Source: Flaccisagitta enflata (taxonomy: Eukaryota; Chaetognatha; Sagittoidea; Aphragmophora). From it: a DNA stretch of 64,000 bases. The stretch's first letter is position 1. Each line of letters begins with the position of its first letter. The position numbers were made by a program, and so were the translations under genes. The stretch covers positions 88,474,001 through 88,538,000 of the forward strand of contig OZ231126.1 in the NCBI GenBank assembly GCA_965153355.1. The letters are read 5' to 3'. Below, piece by piece: positions 57,748 through 64,000 of this stretch. The notes beneath the pieces were generated by a model. It had not been told where the DNA came from, ran no database searches, and was given only the letters and a program-made list of their open reading frames with translations.

Positions 57748-58295
57748 GTAATAGTCGCAAAAGCGTTAGATGGTCAGCGGTACCCGTTGCCCCTATGTGA
57801 GTGTTGGAAGGTGTAAGGTGGTGAGAGGGGCAGCGGCCCCGAGAGGGAGCCGATGCCCTATGCATGCTGTTTTTTTTAGCCTGGAGGCTGGAATTGGGGC
57901 CTTGAAGCTGGGATTTGGAGCCTGGAAGTAAGGATTTGAGCCACGTGGCTGGGATTTAGTCTCAAGACTGGTGGCATTTGCTTGAGCCTTAAGGTTGGGA
58001 TTTGGGCCTCAAGGTCAGGATTGAGCCTCAAGGTTGGGGTTTGGGCCTCAAGGCTGGGAATTGAACCTTGAGGGTGGGATTTGGGCCTTGAGGCTGGGAT
58101 TTGGGCCTCGGCGCGGATTTGCCTTGAGGCTGGGATTTGGGCCTCAAGGCTGGGATTTTGGCCTCGAGGCTGCGATTTGAGCTTCAAAGCCAGGGGGGGG
58201 GACGGAGAAGGAGGAGGAGGAGGAGGAGAAGGAGAAGAAGGAGGAGGAGAAAATTTCTCCCTGTGTGAAAGCATAGGTCATCGGCTAGCAGGTAC
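57748..58295. mobile_element. second composite element with GGCTGGGATTTGGGCC minisatellite
   Basis: Left: AATAGTCGCAAAAGCGTTAGATGG, GCAGCGGCCCCGAGAGGGAG, CCGATGCCCTATGCATG. The middle (57880-58190) has about 15 units of 19-22 bp, GCCTTGAGGCTGGGATTTGG. Right: GGAGGAGAAAATTTCTCCCT, GTGTGAAAGCATAGGTCATCGG. Same order as 55366-56112, which shows it is a family. Confidence 0.7.
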
Positions 58296-58427
58296 ACTGC
58301 TAAAGAGGTCCGACTCACTGACCAACCAATACGACCAACCGATGACCGACCGACCGACCGACCGACCGACCGACCGACCGACCGACATGGCGGGGTGTAG
58401 AGTCGCGTAGCACGCGACTAAAAAGTG
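58296..58427 (-). mobile_element. 5' part of a HINE-like element, CGCGACT family
   Basis: Minus strand: TTTTTAGTCGCGTGCTACGCGACTCTACACCCCGC, identical in the hairpin to 7361 and 59347, then (GGTC)n core of ten units. The 3' half is missing; the composite element begins there. Confidence 0.6.
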
Positions 58428-59167
58428 GCGTGGAAGATGAAGATGAAGATGATTGGCAATTGAAAACAACTGAAGGTCATTCACTCAATCAAAAAAAAAA
58501 ATATTGCTGGCTATAATTTGATAAAGAAAATTTCAACGATAAGTTTTTAAGTGGGATACAAAATTACAGATTAGGGGTGGCTACTCTAAACGTTTTTGCT
58601 CCCCTACGCCGCTAGTCTATATCTTGTCTTTATGACACGCGCATGAAATACACATAGTTGTGTTGCAATCCAAGCTTCAAAAATTTTAGCAAATAACTTT
58701 TATCAGTCCGTTTGAGATTTCCGGTTCTTTGCGAGCAAATCTTTGTATCAGTTTCCTCGCACAAAGATTATATACTGTATCATTGCCCCTGCCCAGTGCA
58801 GTGCAGTGCCCACTCGTACGCGTTTAAAGGTTCATACCAGATCCTGCCTATTCACTTAATACAATGAATAAATTTTGACAACTATGTTAGGGTTCTTGAG
58901 CTTAGCTGAATAATGAAAGTGAATGACGCGAACATAAAATAAGGCTCATGGATCATGGATGCAACATAAAAAAGTGGATGGGCAGCGGCGATTATTGCTG
59001 TGGCGATAAAAGTTTCATCGGTTTTATGGCGAAGATGAACGTGTCCATCTCCCCCTTTGCTCTCGTTTATGCGGCCTATTTCGCCTCCTCCTCCTCATCC
59101 TCCTCCTCGTGCCTCTCCTCCGCCAACTTCTCTCCTTCCGATACCACTTTGTATTCTAGCAAATCTA
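58428..59167. other. no supported gene
   Basis: AT-rich DNA; CAGTGCAGTGCAGTG near 58797 and CTCCTC runs near 59085-59125 are the only repeats seen. Confidence 0.4.
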
Positions 59168-59300
59168 CTTTTTTTGCTTTTGCTTTTGCTCTTGCTCTTG
59201 CTTTTGCTTTTGCTTTTGCTTTTGCTTTTGCTTTTGCTTTTGCTTTTGCTTTTGCTTTTGCTTTTGCTTTTGCTTTTGCTTTTGCTTTTTCTTTTGCTTT
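59168..59300. repeat. (TTTTGC)n hexanucleotide repeat
   Basis: About 20 units of TTTTGC; its alternating Phe-Ala translation is an artefact. Confidence 0.97.
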
Positions 59301-59346
59301 TTCTTTTTCTTTTCCTTTGTTTATCTTCTTCTTGATTTTCCTTGTT

Positions 59347-59570
59347 CTTTTAGTCGCGTGCTACGCGACTCTATACCCCGCTTTGTCGGTCCGTCCGTCG
59401 TTCCGTCATTCCGTCGGTCCGTCCATCCGTCGGTCCGTCCCTCACACTTTACTTTTTTGGCGTTAACGGGGTTTTTGGCCTTACTGCTCCTGCCCAAATG
59501 CTCCATTGACTTCAATTATGGCCCCTGCCCACCCGCACGCGACTGGGGTAGCCGTGTATCCGGCCTTGTT
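59347..59570 (+). mobile_element. full-length HINE-like element, CGCGACT family (reference copy)
   Basis: Hairpin AGTCGCGT-GCT-ACGCGACT at 59352-59370, CTATACCCCGCTTTGTCGG, (GTCC)n core, CACACTTTACTTTTTTGGCG, CTGCTCCTGCCCAAATGCTC, CCCGCACGCGACTGGGG (arm copy 59537-59544), AGCCGTGTATCCGGCC, TTGTTT. Used here as the reference for the family. First of three head-to-tail copies. Confidence 0.7.
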
Positions 59571-59627
59571 TGCCTCTTCTTCTTCTCTCTTTCTTTTTCT
59601 TTCTTTTCTTTTTCTTTTCTTTTCTTT

Positions 59628-59813
59628 GATCGCATGCTACGACTCTACACCCTTTGTCGGTCCGTGTATCAAGTCCGTCTCCGTCGGTCCGTCACACTTT
59701 ACTTTGAGGGTTTTTAAGTTTTGGCCTTACTGCTCCTGCCCAAATGATCTGTGACCTCAGTGCTGGCCTGCCCACCCGCACGCGACTTGGGTAGCTGTGT
59801 ATCCGGCCTTGTT
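59628..59813 (+). mobile_element. HINE-like element, second of three in a row
   Basis: GATCGCATGCTACGACTCTACACCC, CGGTCCGT core, CACACTTTACTTTGAGGG, CTGCTCCTGCCCAAATGATC, CCCGCACGCGACTTGGG, GTGTATCCGGCCTTGTTTT. Several small deletions relative to 59347. Confidence 0.65.
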
Positions 59814-59817
59814 TTCT

Positions 59818-59997
59818 TTTAGTTTGCAGACACCCAACTCCATAAACTTTGTCGTCCGTTAATTCAGTCCGTTGGTCAGTCCGTTAAATTCGATGATTGG
59901 TCGGTCCGTCGGTGAGCACGAGTCGAAAAGTGTGAAAACGCGCATTTCCGCCTCTGCCCACCCGTCCGCAACTGGTGGCCGTGTATCCGGCCTTGTT
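59818..59997 (+). mobile_element. HINE-like element, third of three, diverged
   Basis: TTTTAGTTTGCAGACACCCAACTCC start, GTCCGTTGGTCAGTCCG core, GCCCACCCGTCCGCAACTGG, CCGTGTATCCGGCCTTGTTCC end. The arm sequence is GCAACT/GCAGAC-like rather than CGCGACT, a fourth variant. Confidence 0.55.
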
Positions 59998-59999
59998 CC

Positions 60000-60142
60000 T
60001 TTCTTTCTTCTTTCCTTTTTGGGCTTATTCTTTTTCCTTTTTCTTTTCTCTTTCTTTTTCTTTTTCTTTTTCTTTTTCTTTTTCTTTTCTTTTCTTTTTC
60101 TTTTTCTTTTTCTTTTTCTTTTTCTTTTTCTTTTTCTTTTTC
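60000..60142. repeat. (TTTTTC)n hexanucleotide repeat
   Basis: CTTTTT units, partly interrupted, directly after the third HINE-like copy. Confidence 0.93.
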
Positions 60143-60337
60143 GTTCTCAATGTATTTTTTTCTTGTTGTTCTTATTCATCATTTTGTTCTCCTTTTCCCC
60201 AATATTTCCTCTGGTTTTCCTTTTTCTTGTACTATCTTTTGTTTTTCTTTTGTTTTCTCTTCTTCTCTACCTCATGCTCCTCACCATTGTCTCAGGGACA
60301 CTTTAGGTGTGCTTCATTGAAGCATAACTCTGGGTTG

Positions 60338-60660
60338 CAAGTGCGTCCTCGCGCACTTCTATAAGGATCATGTCGGTCAGTTGATTTGGTTGGTTGGTCG
60401 GTCGGTCGGTTGGTCGGTCGGTCACGCAAACGTTGAAATGCACCGACAACTGACTCTGACGTATTTCTTCATTCTATCACGCTTTCATGCCTCCTACATT
60501 CATATTCATTCATTCATTCCTTCATTCATTCATTCATTCATTCATTCATTCATTCATTCATTCATTTCATTCATTCATTCATTCATTCATATAAAGACGT
60601 TCATTCTGAAATTCTTAATCAAGCGAGGCGCACTTACTGGCCGTCACTTGGCCTTGTTTC
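60338..60660 (+). mobile_element. full-length HINE-like element, CGCACTT family
   Basis: 5' hairpin AAGTGCG-TCCTCG-CGCACTT (60339-60358), CTATAAGGATCATGTCGG, GGTTGGTCGGTCGG core, CACGCAAACG, (ATTC)n second core, then GCGAGGCGCACTTACTGG (arm copy 60630-60636), terminal hairpin GGCC/GGCC (GGCCGTCACTTGGCC) and TTGTTTC. Confidence 0.65.
60480..60592. repeat. (ATTC)n core repeat of the element
   Basis: ATTCATTC tetranucleotides within the HINE-like element, with one TTTC slip. Confidence 0.95.
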
Positions 60661-60688
60661 ATGGATTTGTTTGGTCCATGGCAATCTT

Positions 60689-61200
60689 AAACAAGCCCTG
60701 GGCAGTAGAAAATATTTAAAGGAGCGGTTTTTGAAAAATTTCCAATTTTTTAAATTTTCAACTATATTTTAGCATGTAGATTCTGCTGAGTTAATTGTAC
60801 AACTTTTTTATTTGCTTATTGTTAATCCTGATGTAATTTCCTTTCCCCCTTAGATAGGTCGCACTGTATATTTTCATCAAGGGATGAAATTTTCATTTTT
60901 ACAGATTTGTAATGGTGAGATGAAAAACGAAAATTTTTATCTTTCTTGGTGCGACCTATCAAAAAATGAAAATTTTTATCAAAAAATGAAAATTTCTATC
61001 AAAAAATAAAAATTTTTATCTTTCTTAGTGCGACCTATCAAATGAAAGGGAATTTTACCAGAATTAACGTTCTGCCATTAAAAATGAGGTCCTATTGACG
61101 CTGCACAATCTACAATTTTAAACATGGGTGAAAAATGAAAGAATTAAAAATTTCTCAAAAACCGCCCTTTAAAATGATTTTTACCGCCCAGGTCTTGTTT
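60689..61200. mobile_element. ~510-bp palindromic MITE
   Basis: AAACAAGCCCTGGGCAGTA and TTACCGCCCAGGTCTTGTTT at the ends, AAAGGAGCGGTTTTTGA / TCAAAAACCGCCCTTT just inside, and around the centre ATAGGTCGCACT...TGCGACCTAT with repeated ATGAAAATTTTTATC. No coding capacity. Confidence 0.8.
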
Positions 61201-61691
61201 AGTAACGCCATGGACCATACAAATCCATAAAAAAAATCCAGAGTAATGTCGAGGCACACCCAAAGTGTCGCTGAGACAATGGTGTCCTATATGCAGTTAT
61301 TTTTTCCCTTCTTCTCCAGCTTATGAGGTGGGAAGCGGCCCAAACTTACCCATCATCTTACTCGTGACAACCAACAAGTCACCCGGGGTTAAGATGTTGT
61401 TGCAAACGAGGAGTACACAGGGGCGGGAACGCGTTGTCATCCTGAGCGGTCCCACGGACGGACCAAAGGACAAATAAACCAACAGACGAATTAAGGCACT
61501 CATTGAGTTGCTAGTCCACGAATAAGAATTCAATTCCACCCATTCATTTTCTCTGTCTCAGCCTGAGACAGAAAAGTTATTGTCCCTCAAAAAAAAATTA
61601 TATCCCAGCTTAAAGACTCAACAGTCAAAACCTTTGCCTGGAGCGTTAGTCATAGCCATGAAGATATCCCTCTTTGGCCATTTTAACATCA
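61201..61691. other. no supported gene
   Basis: A 70-codon plus frame (61265-61477) has no family. 61455-61490 has ACGGACGGACCAAAGGAC, an element core remnant. 61545-61575 has a small palindrome, TCTGTCTCAGCCTGAGACAGA. Confidence 0.4.
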
Positions 61692-62257
61692 CAGTGAGGC
61701 GCATATATAAGTAGCCACTTTTGTAAAGACTATTTTGCTTATTATATAAATGATAGGATTGATTTATAAATCATAACTGTAAGTGAGGATATCAATTTTC
61801 TTTAATGTGAGACCAATCCCAAATTTGTAGCTCTTTTTGTTAAGATGTAACATTAGTTCGAACTAAGTTGGGGAAAAGGGAAAATAAATTGTGCTTTTAG
61901 ACAATCAAAAAACTGAGTTACAATGCTTAAAATCTCTAATTGGACTAGAGTTTTTTAAAGCTCTTTAAAATGCTCCTGGATTTGAAGTAGAAATCATGAT
62001 TTTTTTTTTAATTCATCAAAGAGAAGTTTTTTTTTTCTGTTTTGTCTATAATTGATCCATAATGGATTCTTGTAAATTACTACTCCTCTTTGAACTTGTA
62101 TTACTTTTGAACAAATCGAAGTAAAAGACTGGGATTAGGCTAGATTTGTAGAACTTTTGAAGATGTTTAAAAATCTTACAGATTTTAATTGTTTAGAATA
62201 ACCAAAACTGAAACAGTTGGTTTTTATAGTACTGGCTACTTCTTTATGCGCCGCACT
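61692..62257. mobile_element. 566-bp TIR element, hAT-like ends
   Basis: CAGTGAGGCGCATATATAAG TAGCCAC and the inverted GTGGCTACT-like ACTGGCTACTTCTTTATGCGCCGCACTG pair at the ends. The CAGTG start is typical of hAT elements. The interior resembles 35573-36187 and 56560-56930. No clear 8-bp duplication at the flanks. Confidence 0.65.
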
Positions 62258-62342
62258 GTACAAGTAACAACCCTCTTCCTTCAATGAACAGTACTTAAGG
62301 CATTAAATACCACTGTCCACCAAACGCCTTTGTCTCATATCC

Positions 62343-62372
62343 TCCTCCTTCTTCTTCTCTTTCTCTTCCTCT

Positions 62373-62404
<32 letters not shown>

Positions 62405-62510
62405 TTCTTCTTCTTCTTCTTCTTCTTCTTCTTCTTCTTCTTCTTCATGTTCCTCTTCTTCTTCTCCTTCCCCTTCTTCTTCTTCCTCTTCTTCCTTCTT
62501 CAAGATGATG
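62343..62510. repeat. (CTT)n tract
   Basis: CTT trinucleotides with CTC interruptions; pure 62385-62447. Poly-Glu and poly-Phe frames are artefacts. Confidence 0.95.
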
Positions 62511-62670
62511 AACCATTTTCCGATAAGTTGTGTCTCATATGCCAACGAGATGGCGCAACCGTCCATCCATCACTAGTTTCATGATTCATTCATCACCAGG
62601 ATAACCACCAGAAACATCCTCGGCCATCCCCATCATCACCATCCTTATCATCAACTTAACGTTATAGACC

Positions 62671-62902
<232 letters not shown>

Positions 62903-63364
62903 TTCCATCCTGATTAGGCCAGTCACCTGTATATATACACTGTATTCAGTATTATTTACTGTTTGATAGAAAAAGCAAACAATGTTTGAAACACACAGTT
63001 TTCTGAAGCTCCATATTGTCGTCCATATCCAAGTGTTCGGTGAATCAATTGTACATAATTTTATTATCATCAGTTCATTAATCATCACTCATCAACTCAT
63101 GATTGAAGTAAGGGGTCATGTTGAACACAGTGGTCGTCCAAGGCGTAAATGCCGACAAAAATTCAATTTGTTCAATTTGTTCAATTCAGAAACACAATCT
63201 ATGGTGATGTCACTCTGAGGTAGGCCACTGCGTACAATCAATGATAAGCTACAGTAGGTGTCGTATAATGGGAAGAGAAATGAAGCTTAGGTACTGATTT
63301 TTGGACTATAAATTATTAAGAGAATGATTGATTCCCCATGATAGTCGGTTACCCTGGAATCACA
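62903..63364. other. no recognisable feature
   Basis: Unique-looking AT-rich DNA; TCAATTTGTTCAATTTGTTC near 63162 is a small direct repeat. Confidence 0.4.
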
Positions 63365-63665
63365 TTTTCATATATTTTGGCAAAAATATCAATATTTCGA
63401 AAGATTTTTTAAGGGAGCATTGCTGAAAATCAAATTTGCTACAAACCTTCTACAATATGTTTGGTAAGAATATTGCTCGTTTGGCAGTTGCTTGGGAGTG
63501 TATCCATGTGTGACAACCCTGTGATGCTCCCTGGCAACTGCTAAACACGCGACATTCTTACATGACATACTGTGAAAAAAAATTATTGAAAATTTAATTT
63601 TGGGCGATGATCCCTCAAAAATTTCTCAAAATATTGATATATCAGTGAGAATACAAGGAAATGTA
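63365..63665. mobile_element. palindromic MITE related to 13985-14300
   Basis: CAAAAATATCAATATTTCG / CAAAATATTGATATATCAG, TTTTTTAAGGGAGCATTGC / GATGATCCCTCAAAAATTT and GGTAAGAATATTGCTCGTTTG are arranged as in the element at 13985-14300, with GGCAGTTGCTTGGGAG / CTCCCTGGCAACTGC at the centre. Confidence 0.7.
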
Positions 63666-63804
63666 TTTCAACCAGCTCTCATGGGCAATAAAGCATCCTT
63701 TTACCAGTCTATCCTTCAAATATCATTCTTTTGGCTGCATTCCTTCTTCTATAACTCTTGCCCCCGTTATCTCAAGTTTAGACTTTAGACGAGATTTACT
63801 GAAT

Positions 63805-63972
63805 CTACTCTATTTCTTCGTAAATTGGATTTGCATCGTCTCCGTCTTCAGTTGCAGCATCGAAACCACTGTTAACCAGACCAAGTGGTGGGAGCAAAAG
63901 TGGTGGGAGCAATTCCGTATTTCGACAAGGCAGCGTATTGTCCAGGTTGCAGCAACCATGACTGTGCCGCTT
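63805..63972 (-). CDS. candidate 3'-terminal exon with NPIY tail, gene unknown
   Basis: After TGCTCATTTCAG (63973) the minus strand is open for 55 codons to TAG at 63807-63805: KRHSHGCCNLDNTLPCRNTE LLPPLLLPPLGLVNSGFDAA TEDGDDANPIYEEIE. It has good splice-site form, non-repetitive coding-like composition and an acidic end with NPIY, the NPxY type bound by PTB domains and by endocytic adaptors in tails of membrane receptors. A short internal duplication (CTCCCACCACTT, 12 bp, twice) makes PPLLLPPL. The start phase is assumed; I do not recognise the family, and the upstream exons lie beyond the right edge. Confidence 0.4.
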   Translation of the reverse strand, partial: KRHSHGCCNLDNTLPCRNTELLPPLLLPPLGLVNSGFDAATEDGDDANPIYEEIE

Positions 63973-64000
63973 CTGAAATGAGCAAGACCCCTTTGTTGAG

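Overview
The window reads as intron-rich, repeat-saturated nuclear DNA of an animal, probably an invertebrate. The evidence is exons split by GT-AG introns, animal-specific protein families, very dense dinucleotide microsatellites, kilobase satellite arrays and many fold-back or HINE-like elements. I see no bacterial, viral or organellar gene, no rRNA or tRNA, and no CRISPR array. I cannot name the species.

Three split genes are recognisable from short exons with matching splice phases. (1) Minus strand, about 5.5-12.7 kb: four exons of a LIV-1 family zinc transporter (ZIP6/ZIP10/Drosophila foi type). They cover the extracellular N-terminal half, with a giant His-rich repeat and the CPxL cysteine region; the membrane exons must lie beyond the left edge. 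(2) Plus strand, 40.84-41.97 kb: three exons of a type II cAMP-dependent protein kinase regulatory subunit, covering most of cAMP-binding domain A and the start of domain B. (3) Minus strand, 45.36-47.41 kb: four exons of a transmembrane channel-like (TMC) protein, covering the C-terminal membrane part with the CGPF motif. A fourth, unidentified gene may end on the minus strand at 63.8-63.97 kb (tail with an NPIY motif). These genes have no evident joint pathway. The kinase subunit and TMC genes face each other, and the rest of the kinase subunit was not found before the TMC gene.

The rest is repeats. 0-5 kb: microsatellites and HINE-like elements. 5.5-12.7 kb: ZIP introns packed with fold-back elements. 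12.7-13.9 kb: (GA)n. 14.3-22.3 kb: a satellite whose core is a perfect 18-bp palindrome, organised with seven copies of a ~290-bp module into higher-order units. 22.3-22.5 kb: a 14-bp array. 22.6-34.7 kb: a 24-bp satellite that gives spurious reading frames up to 859 codons. 35-39 kb: TIR elements, a 20-bp array and a ~150-bp alternating tandem repeat. 43.2-45 kb: a cluster of ACTAGT-centred hairpins. 48.4-49.3 kb: a pyrimidine tract. 51-64 kb: large fold-back elements, composite elements, microsatellites and a row of HINE-like copies.

Two themes stand out. Short elements of three sequence families keep the same architecture (5' hairpin, GGTC/GTCC-rich core, 3' copy of the hairpin arm, terminal hairpin) while the arm sequence differs and changes in concert. 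At four of the eleven recognised exons a long (CT)n microsatellite on the coding strand serves as, or directly adjoins, the polypyrimidine tract of the 3' splice site.
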